Shown: positions 7,812-17,088 of the stretch, piece by piece
How positions within the stretch are numbered: the first letter of the stretch is position 1
How the letters are laid out: each line of letters opens with the position of its first letter
Source: Streptomyces sp. NBC_00286
GTDB lineage: Bacteria > Actinomycetota > Actinomycetes > Streptomycetales > Streptomycetaceae
Reading direction: 5' to 3'
Assembly: GCF_036173125.1 (NCBI RefSeq)
Contig: NZ_CP108054.1
Location: forward strand, 8,275,001 to 8,339,000
DNA length: 64,000 nucleotides
Position numbers and translations under genes: made by a program
Notes under the pieces: model-generated
Databases searched by the model: none
What the model saw: the letters and a program-made list of their open reading frames with translations, nothing else
What the model was told of the DNA's origin: nothing

Positions 7812-9128
7812 TCAGTGCAACGGGCCGAAGTGACGCTCGAGGCCCTGCCATACATCGTCGTACGCCCGTTGCAGGTGTTCCGCCCGTGCCGCCTGCGCCG
7901 TGAGCGTCACCGGCCAGCGCGTTTCGAACATGAAGGCCAGGCCGTCGTCGACCTTCTGCGGACGCAGCTCCGCGGCGCTCGCCCGGTCGAAGGTCTCCCG
8001 GTCGGGCCCGTGCGCCGACATCATGTTGTGCAGCGAACCCCCGCCTGGAACAAAGCCTTCCGCCTTCGCGTCGTACGCACCCTCGATGAGCCCCATGTAC
8101 TCGCTCATCACATTCCGGTGGAAGTACGGCGGCCGGAACGTGTCCTCACCCACCAGCCAACGCGGCGCGAAGACGACGAAGTCGACGCCCGCGAGCCCCG
8201 GAGTGTCCGTCGGCGAGGTCAGCACCGTGAAGATCGACGGGTCCGGGTGGTCGTACGAGATCGTGCCGAGCACATTGAATCGGCGCAGGTCGTAGACGTA
8301 CGGCAGATGGCTGCCGTGCCAGGCGACGACGTCCAGCGGAGAGTGGTCGTACGTCGCGGTCCACAGGTTCCCGCAGAACTTGTTCACCACCTCCACCGGG
8401 CCCTCGACGTCCTCACACGCGGCGACCGGCGCCTGGAAGTCGCGCGCGGCGGCAAGCCCGTTGGCGCCGATCGGCCCGAGTTCGGGGAGCTGGAAGGGCG
8501 CCCCGTAGTTCTCGCACACGTAGCCACGTACAGACTCATCGAGCAGCTCCACACGGAACCGCACGCCGCGAGGAATCAGCGCGACATGCCCTGGCTCCGC
8601 GTGCAGCAGCCCGAACTCGGTGCGCAGCAGCAGCCCGCCGTGCTCCGGCACGATCAGCAGCTCGCCGTCGGCGTCGCTGAACACCCGCTCCATCGAGGAG
8701 TTGGCGTGATACAGGTGCACGGCCATACCGGTGCGCTGCGTGGCGTCGCCGTTGCCGCCGAGGGTCCATAGGCCCCGTACGAAATCCGTGCCCGGCTCGG
8801 GCTCCGGGAGGGGGTTCCAGCGCAGCCGGTTCGGGTCGGGCGCCGTCTCGGTGAAGGGTGCCGTGCGGAGGGTGCCGTTGTCGGTACGGGCGAAGGCCGG
8901 GTGGGCGGCGGAGGGGCGGATCCGGTAGAGCCATGAGCGGCGGTTCTGCGCCCTCGGCTCCGTGAACGCCGAACCGCTCAGCTGCTCCGCGTACAGCCCG
9001 AGCGGTGCGCGCTGCGGCGAGTTGCGGCCGATCGGCAGCGCGCCCGGCACCGCCTCCGAACTGTGCTCATTGCCGAAGCCCGAGAGGTACGTCAATGCCT
9101 CGGCGGTCTTCCGCGCATCCCCGTTCAT
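7812..9128 (-). CDS. hmgA: Homogentisate 1,2-dioxygenase
   Basis: 438 residues, the usual size of HmgA. It opens homogentisate to maleylacetoacetate in tyrosine and phenylalanine breakdown, using Fe(II). Recognisable family blocks are [12 protein letters not shown] near the N-terminus, the [12 protein letters not shown] stretch, PRGVRFRV and, in the C-terminal cupin, [17 protein letters not shown] and the [14 protein letters not shown] segment with metal-binding His and Glu. The ATG at 9128 follows a GGGAG RBS. The gene heads a two-gene unit with the GntR regulator; the downstream pathway enzymes (isomerase, fumarylacetoacetase) are not in the window. Confidence 0.96.
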   Translation of the reverse strand: MNGDARKTAEALTYLSGFGNEHSSEAVPGALPIGRNSPQRAPLGLYAEQLSGSAFTEPRAQNRRSWLYRIRPSAAHPAFARTDNGTLRTAPFTETAPDPNRLRWNPLPEPEPGTDFVRGLWTLGGNGDATQRTGMAVHLYHANSSMERVFSDADGELLIVPEHGGLLLRTEFGLLHAEPGHVALIPRGVRFRVELLDESVRGYVCENYGAPFQLPELGPIGANGLAAARDFQAPVAACEDVEGPVEVVNKFCGNLWTATYDHSPLDVVAWHGSHLPYVYDLRRFNVLGTISYDHPDPSIFTVLTSPTDTPGLAGVDFVVFAPRWLVGEDTFRPPYFHRNVMSEYMGLIEGAYDAKAEGFVPGGGSLHNMMSAHGPDRETFDRASAAELRPQKVDDGLAFMFETRWPVTLTAQAARAEHLQRAYDDVWQGLERHFGPLH

Positions 9129-9172
9129 GGTCGCTCCCTCGCGCCTGATCCCTGAACCCTGAACCCAGATCT

Positions 9173-9198
9173 GATTCCTATGTAACACCGTAGGATTC
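9173..9198. promoter_or_regulatory. Candidate operator upstream of hmgA
   Basis: GATTCCTA (9173-9180) and TAGGATTC (9191-9198) are inverted arms with 7 of 8 pairs, 45 bp upstream of the hmgA start. The region is AT-richer than its flanks and could hold the promoter. A regulator cannot be assigned, though the co-transcribed GntR protein is a candidate. Confidence 0.4.
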
Positions 9199-9345
9199 AG
9201 GAATTCCGTCCGCAAGACATGCGGCGAGGGATGCAAGGACGTGGCCGGGAAGCGATCGGCATGATCGCGCCAATACCGCTGTAGTACCCAAGAACCCGAC
9301 TTGAGGGGGATTCGCCTGTCAGACCGGTGCCTTAGTGTCACCGAC

Positions 9346-9999
9346 ATGTCGTGGACGCGCGGATTCCTCGCCGCGTTCGCCGTCTGTGCCCTCCTCGGTG
9401 CCCTGCTCGCCGGAATCACGGGCTGCGATTCGGGCGGCGGCGCGGGCGAGGGCAACGGGGCAAGGCCGTCGCCGGTGGGCAAGGTGCTGGAAGACACGGA
9501 CGAAGAGGGGCGGAACTACCGTGAGGTGGACAAGAAGCGCGCACCCGAGGTCGGGATAGAAGTGCTGCCCGACGCCCGGGACGGCTGGAATGTCCGCCTG
9601 ACCCTCGAGGACTTCCGCTTCACACCGGCCGGCGGGAAGGAGGCGGCCGTTCAAGGGCGCGGCTACGCCCTCCTGCGAGTGGACGGCCGCCCCGTCGCCG
9701 AGCTCCGCGACCCCACCCACCATCTGCCCGGCAGCTCCGTCACCCGCGGCACGCACAAGATCACCGTGCGCCTCCATGCCGACGACGACACCGTGTGGGC
9801 CGTCGACGGTGAACCCATCGAGAGAACCGCGGACATCACCGTCTCCGATCCCGAGCCGTCTCCCACGACGACCCCCGAGCCACCGACCACCGCTACTTCT
9901 CCCACTACGTCTCCCGCGCCGACTCCGCAGGTGAGCGAGCGGGAGCGCGACCGGCGTACAGGGGGGCGCGGTTCCCCGAACCACGCCGGAAAGGCATGA
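9346..9999 (+). CDS. Secreted lipoprotein of unknown function
   Basis: 217 residues from the ATG at 9346. The N-terminal hydrophobic segment ends in a lipobox (I-T-G-C), so it should be lipidated and anchored outside the membrane. The middle contains a beta-rich domain with [20 protein letters not shown], reminiscent of small immunoglobulin-like periplasmic domains, followed by a Thr/Pro/Ser-rich tail (about residues 170-200) of the kind that spans the cell wall. Its stop overlaps the start of the following TetR gene, so they are coupled. No specific function is recognised. Confidence 0.75.
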   Translation: MSWTRGFLAAFAVCALLGALLAGITGCDSGGGAGEGNGARPSPVGKVLEDTDEEGRNYREVDKKRAPEVGIEVLPDARDGWNVRLTLEDFRFTPAGGKEAAVQGRGYALLRVDGRPVAELRDPTHHLPGSSVTRGTHKITVRLHADDDTVWAVDGEPIERTADITVSDPEPSPTTTPEPPTTATSPTTSPAPTPQVSERERDRRTGGRGSPNHAGKA

Positions 10000-10619
10000 T
10001 GTTGCCCGTGCCTCAAGCGACCTCGCTGCGCCGCGCGCCCGTCCAGCGCCGGAGCGCGGAACGACTGACCCGGATCCTCGACGCCTGCGCCGATCTCCTC
10101 GACGAGGTCGGCTACGACGCCCTGAGTACCCGGGCCGTCGCCGTGCGCGCCGGTGTCCCCATCGGCTCTGTCTACCGCTTCTTCGGCAATAAGCGCGCCA
10201 TGGCCGACGCGCTGGCCCAGCGCAACCTCGACCGCTACGCCGAACGTGTTACCCAGCGCCTCGAAGCGGCGGAGGGGGAGGGCGGCTGGCGGACGGCCAT
10301 GGATGCCGTGCTCGACGAGTACCTCGTCATGAAGCGCACCGCGCCCGGCTTCGCCCTCGTCGACTTCGGCAACCAGATCCCCGTAGGCACCCGGGACGCC
10401 GAACCCAACACCCGCGTCGCCGACCGCCTGACCGACATGCTCTCCGCCTATCTCGGCCGTGACCCGGACGGCGACCTCCGCCGTACCTTCCTGGTCGCCG
10501 TCGAGGCCGCCGACACCCTCGTCCAACTCGCCTTCCGCATCAGCCCGTCGGGCGACGAGCGGATCATCGAGGAGACGCGGGAGCTGCTGCGGTCGTACCT
10601 GGCGCGAGTGCTCGACTAA
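9996..10619 (+). CDS. TetR family regulator
   Basis: 207 residues with a TetR helix-turn-helix at about residues 22-65 (RILDACADLLDEVGYDAL through GSVYRFFGNKRAMADAL). ATG codons at 9996 and 9999 are both possible; GGAAAGG lies just upstream. It overlaps the lipoprotein stop by four bases. A perfect palindrome (10662-10679) lies directly downstream, ahead of the molybdenum oxidoreductase gene, making that enzyme a likely target (inference). Its C-terminal domain is too divergent for a ligand to be proposed. Confidence 0.85.
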   Translation: MMLPVPQATSLRRAPVQRRSAERLTRILDACADLLDEVGYDALSTRAVAVRAGVPIGSVYRFFGNKRAMADALAQRNLDRYAERVTQRLEAAEGEGGWRTAMDAVLDEYLVMKRTAPGFALVDFGNQIPVGTRDAEPNTRVADRLTDMLSAYLGRDPDGDLRRTFLVAVEAADTLVQLAFRISPSGDERIIEETRELLRSYLARVLD

Positions 10620-10661
10620 GCGTGACCATCAAGCGTGACCCTCGGAAGGCCTCCCCGCCGG

Positions 10662-10679
10662 GCATACCGCTCGGTATGC
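10662..10679. promoter_or_regulatory. Palindromic operator ahead of the molybdenum oxidoreductase gene
   Basis: GCATACCGCTCGGTATGC is a perfect inverted repeat of 8-bp arms around CT, 46 bp before the GTG start at 10726. Its form suits a TetR dimer, and the neighbouring TetR gene is the obvious candidate. Confidence 0.6.
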
Positions 10680-10725
10680 TCGGTGGCAGTCCGCGTGCCG
10701 ACGTCGCCACCCACCCGGAGGGCCC

Positions 10726-12981
10726 GTGTCCACCACCACCGACTCCCGCACCGCCCTGCGCATCTGCCCCCTGTGCGAAGCCACCTGCGGGCTGACGCTC
10801 ACCATCGAGGGCACCCGGGTGACCGGCGCCCGTGGCGACCGCGCCGATGTGTTCAGCCAGGGATTCATCTGCCCGAAGGGCGCCTCCTTCGGAGCCGTGG
10901 ACTCAGACCCCGACAGGTTGCGTACGCCACTGGTGCGCAAGGACGGTGAGCTGCGCGAGGCCACCTGGGAGGAGGCGTTCGACGCGGTGGCGGCCGGGCT
11001 GCGTCCGGTCGTCGAGACGTACGGACCGCATGCCGTCGGCGTCGTCCTCGGCAACCCGAACGTCCACACCATGGCCGGCGCCCTCTATCCGCCCGTACTG
11101 CTCGGCGCCCTCGGCACCCGCAGCCTCTTCACGGCCTCCACGATCGACCAGATGCCCAAGCACGTGTCCAGCGGGCTGCTCTTCGGTGACGCGACCGCGA
11201 TCCCCGTACCCGACCTCGACCGCACCGACCACCTGCTGCTGATCGGCGCCAACCCCCTGGAATCCAACGGCAGTCTGTGTACGGCACCCGACTTCCCCGG
11301 CAAGCTCAAGGCCCTCAAGGCGCGCGGCGGCACCCTCACCGTCATCGACCCGCGCCGCACCCGTACCGCCAAGCTCGCCGACCGGCACGTCGCCATCCGT
11401 CCCGGCACCGACGCCCTGCTGCTCGCGGCCATGACCTTCGTCCTCTTCGAGGAGAAGCTCACCGACCTCGGCGAGCTCACCGAGCTGGTGCAGGGACTCG
11501 ACGAACTCCGCGATGCCGTACGGGACTTCACGCCCGAAGCCGTCGCCGAGGCGTGCGATGTGGATGCCGGTACGATCCGGGCGCTCGCCCGCGAACTCGC
11601 CGCCGCGCCCACCGCCGCCGTCTACGGCCGCATCGGCAGCTGCACCGTCCCGCACGGCACCCTGGCCAGCTGGCTCGTCGACGTGCTGAACATCCTCACC
11701 GGCAACCTCGACCGGCCCGGCGGCGCCCTCTTCCCACACGAGGCCACCGCCAAGACGCCCCGCCCCGCCGGACCCGGCCGCGGCTTCGCCCTCGGACGCT
11801 GGCACAGCAGGGTCAGCCGCCACCCGGAAGCCAAGGGCGAACTGCCCATCGCTGCGCTCGCCGAGGAGATCGACACCGCGACGGCCGAGGGCCAGCCCGT
11901 ACGCGCCGTCATCGCCATCGCCGCCAACCCGGTCCTGTCCACACCCGACGGCGACCGTCTCGACAAGGCGCTCGACTCGCTCGACTTCATGGTCAGCGTC
12001 GACCCGTACCTGAACGAGACCTCCCGCCACGCCCACGTCGTCCTGCCGCCGCCCCCGCCTTCGCAGAGCCCGCACCACGACTTCGCCTTCAACCACTTCG
12101 CCGTACGCAATCAGGTCCGCTACACCCGCGCCGCCGTCCCCCTCGAACCCGGCCGCATGGCCGAGACCGAGATCCTCGCCCGGCTCGTCCTCGCCGCGAC
12201 CGGCATGCACGGCACCGACCCCTCCGCCGTGGACGCCATGGTCATCGACCAGACCCTCGGCAAGGCCGTCAAGGACCCGCACTCCCCGGTGCACGGCCGT
12301 GACCCCCGCGAACTCGCCGCCCTGCTCACCGGCGACAGCGGCCCCGAGCGACGGCTCGACATGATGCTGCGCCTCGGCCCGTACGGCGACGGATTCGGCG
12401 TACGACGGGAAGGGCTGACCCTGGACAAGCTGCTGGACCAGCCGCACGGCATCGACCTCGGACCGCTCCAGCCGCGCCTTCCGCAGCCCCTCAAGACCCG
12501 CAGCGGACGCGTCGAACTGCTGCCGCAGCCCATCGCCGACGACCTGCCACGCCTCAGGGACGCCCTGCGTCAACGCCCGGACGGCCTGGTCCTCGTCGGC
12601 CGCCGTCATCTGCGCTCCAACAACAGCTGGATGCACAACATCCCCGCCCTGACCGGCGGCACCAACCGCTGCACCCTGCACCTCCACCCCGACGACGCCG
12701 CACGCCTCGGGATCGCGGACGGGGACTCCGTACGGATCAAGGGCGCCGGGGGAGAGCTGACGGCTGAGGCCGAGGTCACCGACGGCATCCGGCGCGGGGT
12801 CGTGAGCCTCCCGCACGGCTGGGGTCACGACCGGCCGGGCACTCGTATGAGCCACGCCGCCACCGACCCCGGAGTCAACGTCAACCAGCTTCTCGACGGC
12901 TCGCTGCTCGACCCGCTGTCGGGCAATGCGGTCCTCAATGGCATATCCGTAGAGGTCTCGCCAACAGGGACAACGCCCTGA
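10726..12981 (+). CDS. Molybdopterin (bis-MGD) oxidoreductase with N-terminal [4Fe-4S] domain
   Basis: 751 residues from a GTG with GGAGG upstream. Cys14, Cys17, Cys21 and Cys49 (C-P-L-C-E-A-T-C ... C-P-K-G) form the N-terminal iron-sulfur site of the formate dehydrogenase/nitrate reductase superfamily. The central molybdopterin domain and the C-terminal dinucleotide-binding domain (LVLVGRRHLRSNNSWMHN ... GGTNRCTLHLHP) are complete. There is no Tat signal, so it is cytoplasmic. No electron-transfer subunit is encoded beside it, and the substrate cannot be told from sequence. It is preceded by a TetR gene and a perfect palindrome. Confidence 0.9.
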   Translation: MSTTTDSRTALRICPLCEATCGLTLTIEGTRVTGARGDRADVFSQGFICPKGASFGAVDSDPDRLRTPLVRKDGELREATWEEAFDAVAAGLRPVVETYGPHAVGVVLGNPNVHTMAGALYPPVLLGALGTRSLFTASTIDQMPKHVSSGLLFGDATAIPVPDLDRTDHLLLIGANPLESNGSLCTAPDFPGKLKALKARGGTLTVIDPRRTRTAKLADRHVAIRPGTDALLLAAMTFVLFEEKLTDLGELTELVQGLDELRDAVRDFTPEAVAEACDVDAGTIRALARELAAAPTAAVYGRIGSCTVPHGTLASWLVDVLNILTGNLDRPGGALFPHEATAKTPRPAGPGRGFALGRWHSRVSRHPEAKGELPIAALAEEIDTATAEGQPVRAVIAIAANPVLSTPDGDRLDKALDSLDFMVSVDPYLNETSRHAHVVLPPPPPSQSPHHDFAFNHFAVRNQVRYTRAAVPLEPGRMAETEILARLVLAATGMHGTDPSAVDAMVIDQTLGKAVKDPHSPVHGRDPRELAALLTGDSGPERRLDMMLRLGPYGDGFGVRREGLTLDKLLDQPHGIDLGPLQPRLPQPLKTRSGRVELLPQPIADDLPRLRDALRQRPDGLVLVGRRHLRSNNSWMHNIPALTGGTNRCTLHLHPDDAARLGIADGDSVRIKGAGGELTAEAEVTDGIRRGVVSLPHGWGHDRPGTRMSHAATDPGVNVNQLLDGSLLDPLSGNAVLNGISVEVSPTGTTP

Positions 12982-13101
12982 CCAGGCTTTTTGCGCTTAT
13001 TGCTCGCACGTCAACGTCTTGTTAACGCTTGTGTCGCCGCCCTAACGTCGCCCCAACCGCCGGCCCTGGTGGCTGTTCAAGGGCGAACGTTAGGTATCCA
13101 C

Positions 13102-14559
13102 ATGCTCACCTTCCTTGGCTTCGCCATGATCGCGACCTTCCTGGTCCTGATCATGATGAAGAAGATGTCGCCGATCGCGGCGCTCGTACTGATCCCGGCA
13201 CTCTTCTGTGTGTTCGTCGGAAAGGGTGCCCATCTCGGCGACTACGTCATCGAAGGAGTGGGCCAACTCGCGCCCACCGCCGCGATGCTGATGTTCGCCA
13301 TCGTCTACTTCGGCGTCATGATCGACGTCGGGCTCTTCGATCCGATCGTTCGGGGCATCCTGAAGTTCTGCAAGGCCGACCCCCTCCGCATCGTCGTCGG
13401 TACGGCCCTGCTCGCCGCGATCGTCTCGCTCGACGGCGACGGCTCGACCACCTTCATGATCACGGTCTCGGCGATGTACCCGCTCTACAAGCGCCTCAAG
13501 ATGAGCCTGGTCGTGATGACCGGCGTCGCCGCCACCGCCAACGGCGTCATGAACACCCTCCCCTGGGGCGGCCCCACCGCCCGCGCCGCCACCGCGCTCA
13601 AGCTCGACGCCGGCGACATCTTCGTCCCGATGATCCCGGCCCTCGCCGTCGGCCTGCTCTTCGTCATCTTCCTCTCGTACGTACTCGGCCTCCGCGAGCG
13701 CAAGCGGCTCGGGGTGCTGAGCCTCGAAGAGGTCCTGGAGTCGGACAAGGTCGTCCTGGAGAAGGAGGACGAGAAGCAGCCGGAGACCGAGACGGTGCTG
13801 GTGGGCGCGGGTGCCGGTGGCTCCGGGGACGGCAAGGGCCGCACGGGCAAGACCACCGGCGGCGCGGGCTCCGGGACGGATGCCGTGGCCGCGGACGATG
13901 ACGAGGACGACGTACGGCTCCAGGGTCTGGACCCCAACCGGCCGACGCTGCGCCCCAAGCTGTACTGGTTCAACGCGCTGCTCACGGTCGCCCTCCTCAC
14001 CGCGATGATCATGGAGTGGCTGCCGATCCCGGTCCTGTTCATCCTGGGTGCCGCGCTCGCCCTGACCGTCAACTTCCCGCACATGCCCGACCAGAAGGCC
14101 CGCCTCGGCGCCCACGCCGAGAACGTCCTCAACGTCTCCGGCATGGTCTTCGCCGCCGCCGTCTTCACGGGCGTCCTCCAGGGCACCGGCATGGTCGACT
14201 CCATGGCGAAGTGGCTCGTCGACGGCATCCCCGAGGGCATGGGCCCGCACATGGCGATCGTCACCGGCTTCCTGAGCCTGCCGCTCACGTACTTCATGTC
14301 GAACGACGGCTTCTACTTCGGCGTCCTGCCGGTGCTCGCCGAAGCCGGCGCCGCACACGGCGTCTCGCCGCTGGAGATCGCCCGCGCCTCGCTCGTCGGC
14401 CAGCCGCTGCACATGTCCAGCCCGCTGGTGCCCGCCGTATACGTCCTCGTGGGGATGGCGAAGGTGGAGTTCGGCGACCACACCAAGTTCGTGGTCAAGT
14501 GGGCTGCGCTGACTTCCCTCGTGGTACTCGGTGCGGGGATCCTGTTCGGAATCATCTGA
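13102..14559 (+). CDS. CitMHS-family citrate-metal:proton symporter
   Basis: 485 residues with about twelve membrane segments, starting at the ATG at 13102 with MLTFLGFAMIATF; the longer frame upstream lacks hydrophobic character. Conserved CitM-type blocks include SLDGDGSTTFMITVSAMYPLYKR-like residues and the second-half counterpart PLTYFMSNDGFYFG. The family imports citrate or isocitrate complexed with Mg or Ca. The central cytoplasmic loop (about residues 235-272) is unusually long, Gly-rich and then acidic (D-D-D-E-D-D). It precedes an MFS transporter gene on the same strand by 30 bp. Confidence 0.9.
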   Translation: MLTFLGFAMIATFLVLIMMKKMSPIAALVLIPALFCVFVGKGAHLGDYVIEGVGQLAPTAAMLMFAIVYFGVMIDVGLFDPIVRGILKFCKADPLRIVVGTALLAAIVSLDGDGSTTFMITVSAMYPLYKRLKMSLVVMTGVAATANGVMNTLPWGGPTARAATALKLDAGDIFVPMIPALAVGLLFVIFLSYVLGLRERKRLGVLSLEEVLESDKVVLEKEDEKQPETETVLVGAGAGGSGDGKGRTGKTTGGAGSGTDAVAADDDEDDVRLQGLDPNRPTLRPKLYWFNALLTVALLTAMIMEWLPIPVLFILGAALALTVNFPHMPDQKARLGAHAENVLNVSGMVFAAAVFTGVLQGTGMVDSMAKWLVDGIPEGMGPHMAIVTGFLSLPLTYFMSNDGFYFGVLPVLAEAGAAHGVSPLEIARASLVGQPLHMSSPLVPAVYVLVGMAKVEFGDHTKFVVKWAALTSLVVLGAGILFGII

Positions 14560-14589
14560 TCCCCTTCTTCCGACCCCTTGGAGGACCCC

Positions 14590-15843
14590 GTGAGGCCCGG
14601 TGGGAACCGCGGCTGGCTGCTACGCCTCGTCATCGCCTTCAGCTTCGCGCAGGGGGCGGTGTCGATGGCCCGGCCCGCCGTCTCCTACCGGGCCCTCGCG
14701 CTGGGCGCGGACGAGGCCGCCGTCGGTGTGATCGCGGGCGTGTACGCGCTGCTGCCGCTGTTCGTCGCCGTACCGCTGGGCCGCAGGACCGACCAGGGCC
14801 GGTGCGCGCCCCTGCTGCCCCTCGGCGTCGTACTGATCGCCGGCGGCTGCGCCCTCAGCGGTGTCGCCAACTCCCTGCTCGCGATGGCGGCGTGGAGCGG
14901 AGTGATGGGCCTCGGTCACCTCTGCTTCGTGATCGGCGCCCAGTCGATCGTGGCCCGCCAGTCCGCCCCACACGAACAGGACCGCAACTTCGGCCACTTC
15001 ACCATCGGCGCCTCCCTCGGCCAACTGGTCGGACCGATCGCCGCGGGCGCCCTGATCGGCGGCCCCGATATGGCGGGCACCAGCGCGCTGGCCCTGATCG
15101 TCGCCGGCGCGGGAGCCGCCGTCGCGTTCACCTCGCTGTGGCGCATCGAGCACCGTACGCCCGCCAAGTCCCGTACGGCCCAAGGGAAACGGGTCCCCGT
15201 CCACCGCATCCTGCGCCGCCGGGGCGTACCGGCGGGCATCTTCATCAGCCTCGCCGTCCTGTCGGCCACGGACATCCTCACCGCCTACCTGCCGGTGGTC
15301 GGCGAGCACCGCGGCATCCCGCCGTCCGTCATCGGCCTGCTGCTCAGCCTGCGCGCGGCGGCGACGATCGCCTGCCGACTGGTGATGGGGCCGATGCTGC
15401 GCCTGCTCGGCAGGGCCGCCCTGCTCTCCTCGACCTGCCTGCTGGCAGCCGCCCTGTGCGCGGGCATCGCCGTGCCGGTCCCGGTCTGGGCGCTGGCCGT
15501 GATCCTCGCGGCACTCGGCTTCTGCCTGGGCGTCGGCCAGCCCCTCTCCATGACCACGGTCGTCCAGGCCGCCCCACCCGACGCCCGCTCCACCGCCCTC
15601 GCCCTGCGCCTGACCGGCAACCGCCTGGGCCAGGTCGCGGCACCGGCCGCGGCGGGTCTGGTGGCGGGCGTCGCAGGGGTTGCGGCCCCGTTCGTGATGC
15701 TCGGCGCGCTGCTGGTGATCGCGTCGGGACTGGGGCTGCGACAGGGACGTATCGCCGACAAGGACGCGGACGAAGACGAGGACGAACCGGGGGAGCGGGC
15801 GGAGCGTACGTCCTCGTCGCCACCGCAACGCGAGAGCCGCTGA
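14590..15843 (+). CDS. MFS transporter, drug-efflux type
   Basis: 417 residues with about twelve membrane segments. The GTG at 14590 is chosen because GGAGG lies at 14580-14584; an apparent TTG start at 14578 overlaps that site. The loop between helices 2 and 3 carries P-L-G-R-R-T-D-Q-G, a major-facilitator signature. The C-terminal tail after residue 395 is acidic and hydrophilic. It lies 30 bp after the citrate-type transporter and may be co-transcribed. Substrate unknown; the family members closest in style are small-molecule exporters. Confidence 0.85.
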   Translation: MRPGGNRGWLLRLVIAFSFAQGAVSMARPAVSYRALALGADEAAVGVIAGVYALLPLFVAVPLGRRTDQGRCAPLLPLGVVLIAGGCALSGVANSLLAMAAWSGVMGLGHLCFVIGAQSIVARQSAPHEQDRNFGHFTIGASLGQLVGPIAAGALIGGPDMAGTSALALIVAGAGAAVAFTSLWRIEHRTPAKSRTAQGKRVPVHRILRRRGVPAGIFISLAVLSATDILTAYLPVVGEHRGIPPSVIGLLLSLRAAATIACRLVMGPMLRLLGRAALLSSTCLLAAALCAGIAVPVPVWALAVILAALGFCLGVGQPLSMTTVVQAAPPDARSTALALRLTGNRLGQVAAPAAAGLVAGVAGVAAPFVMLGALLVIASGLGLRQGRIADKDADEDEDEPGERAERTSSSPPQRESR

Positions 15844-15892
15844 GCCCGACTGCTCGGCGGGCGAACGGGCGGGTGCCCGGAAGCCAGCTGTG

Positions 15893-16420
15893 TCAGCAGC
15901 TGCCCTCGGGCTCACACGCCCGCTCTCGCTGCCCGGCGGACTTGCGCTGCTTGGTCCCGGCGGGGCGACGCTCCACCATGAGCCGCGAACCGCTCTGCTT
16001 CTCGCCGAACACATCGTCCGGGTTGGAGAGCACGCAGTTCTCCAGGGACAGACAGCCGCAGCCGATGCAGTCCGTGAGATGGTCGCGCAGCCGGCTCAAC
16101 TGCTTGATGCGCTCGTCGAGTTCGGAGCGCCAGGCCTCCGAGAGATGAGCCCAGTCCTCCCGCGTCGGCGTGCGTCCCTCGGGGAGCTCGGCGAGGGCGT
16201 CGCGGATCGTGGCCAGCGGGATGCCGACGCGCTGCGAGGCCCGTACGAAGGCGACGCGGCGCAGCGTGTCACGGGAGTAGCGGCGCTGGTTGCCCGCGGT
16301 GCGGCGGCTGCTGATGAGGCCCTTGGACTCGTAGAAGTGCAGGGCGGACACGGCGGCGCCGCTGCGGGCCGACAGCTGTCCCACCGTGAGTTCGTGGATC
16401 TTCTCTGGAATCTTGGGCAT
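15893..16420 (-). CDS. soxR: Redox-sensitive transcriptional activator SoxR
   Basis: 175 residues from the ATG at 16420 (a GTG three bases upstream is also possible). The MerR-type helix-turn-helix begins at [21 protein letters not shown], and the [2Fe-2S] ligands are C-X2-C-X-C-X5-C ([12 protein letters not shown]), the SoxR hallmark. In Streptomyces SoxR is known to respond to redox-active secondary metabolites and to activate a small set of exporter and oxidoreductase genes. Here it converges on the MFS exporter gene and faces away from the MaoC gene, so its target is not obvious from position. Confidence 0.95.
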   Translation of the reverse strand: MPKIPEKIHELTVGQLSARSGAAVSALHFYESKGLISSRRTAGNQRRYSRDTLRRVAFVRASQRVGIPLATIRDALAELPEGRTPTREDWAHLSEAWRSELDERIKQLSRLRDHLTDCIGCGCLSLENCVLSNPDDVFGEKQSGSRLMVERRPAGTKQRKSAGQRERACEPEGSC

Positions 16421-16472
16421 CACTCGAAGCCTACCCAGTTGTCAGGGCCCGGCTTCCCGCGCTCCGGGTCCG

Positions 16473-16515
16473 TTGACAGAGGCTCCGTACCCGACGATGC
16501 TAAGCAGTCGCTTAG
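16473..16515 (+). promoter_or_regulatory. Promoter and overlapping operator of the MaoC hydratase gene
   Basis: TTGACA (16473-16478), a 17-bp spacer and GATGCT form a near-consensus promoter. The -10 is overlapped by CTAAGCAGTCGCTTAG (16500-16515), a perfect 6-bp inverted repeat with a 4-bp centre. A related site lies upstream of the tetR gene at 17796-17811. Confidence 0.7.
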
Positions 16516-16550
16516 GCATGCAGGACCGAGCACGCGGGAGGCCAGGACAC

Positions 16551-17012
16551 ATGGCAGAGCCGAAGATCTTCACGTCCGCCGACGAGCTGAAGGCGGCGGT
16601 GGGCGAGCAGTTGGGGTACAGCGACTGGCTGGAGGTCGACCAGAAGCGGATCGACCTGTTCGCGGACGCGACCGGCGACCACCAGTGGATCCACGTGGAC
16701 CCGGAGAAGGCCGCCGCCGGGCCGTTCGGTACGACCATCGCGCACGGCTATCTGACGCTGTCGCTGCTGCCCTCGCTCGTTCCGCAGATCCTGCGCGTCG
16801 AGGGCGCGAAGATGGGCGTCAACTACGGCACCAACAAGGTGCGCTTCCCGTCCCCCGTACCGGTGGGCTCGCGCCTGCGCGCCACGGCGGTGCTCAAGGA
16901 GGTCGCGGAGGCCGGCGGCGGAGTCCAGGTCACGGCCGCGGTGACCGTGGAACGCGAGGGCGGCGACAAGCCGGTATGCGTGGCGGAGTCGGTGTCGCGC
17001 TACTACTTCTAG
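16551..17012 (+). CDS. MaoC-like (R)-specific enoyl-CoA hydratase
   Basis: 153-residue single hot-dog protein. The hydratase motif D-X4-H is present (Asp43 and His48 in FADATGDHQWIHVDP), with G-P-F-G-T-T-I-A-H-G-Y following, so it should hydrate trans-2-enoyl-CoA thioesters. The start at 16551 follows a purine-rich site and a clear promoter whose -10 overlaps a TetR-type palindrome. The convergent tetR gene immediately downstream has a related site ahead of it, suggesting local control by that repressor (inference). Confidence 0.92.
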   Translation: MAEPKIFTSADELKAAVGEQLGYSDWLEVDQKRIDLFADATGDHQWIHVDPEKAAAGPFGTTIAHGYLTLSLLPSLVPQILRVEGAKMGVNYGTNKVRFPSPVPVGSRLRATAVLKEVAEAGGGVQVTAAVTVEREGGDKPVCVAESVSRYYF

Positions 17013-17088
17013 ACACGTCAGCGCGTACGTCCCAGACACTTCAGGGCGTACGAAGCTGCCGACGGCCGGAGACTCCTGGCAGCGGGAG

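Noticed and set aside
10903..12855. 650-codon minus-strand reading frame
   Set aside because: Antisense to the molybdenum oxidoreductase, which has clear motifs and a complete domain set.
12982..13101. AACG-containing repeats before the citrate transporter as an operator
   Set aside because: The arms are short and imperfect; no convincing palindrome was found.
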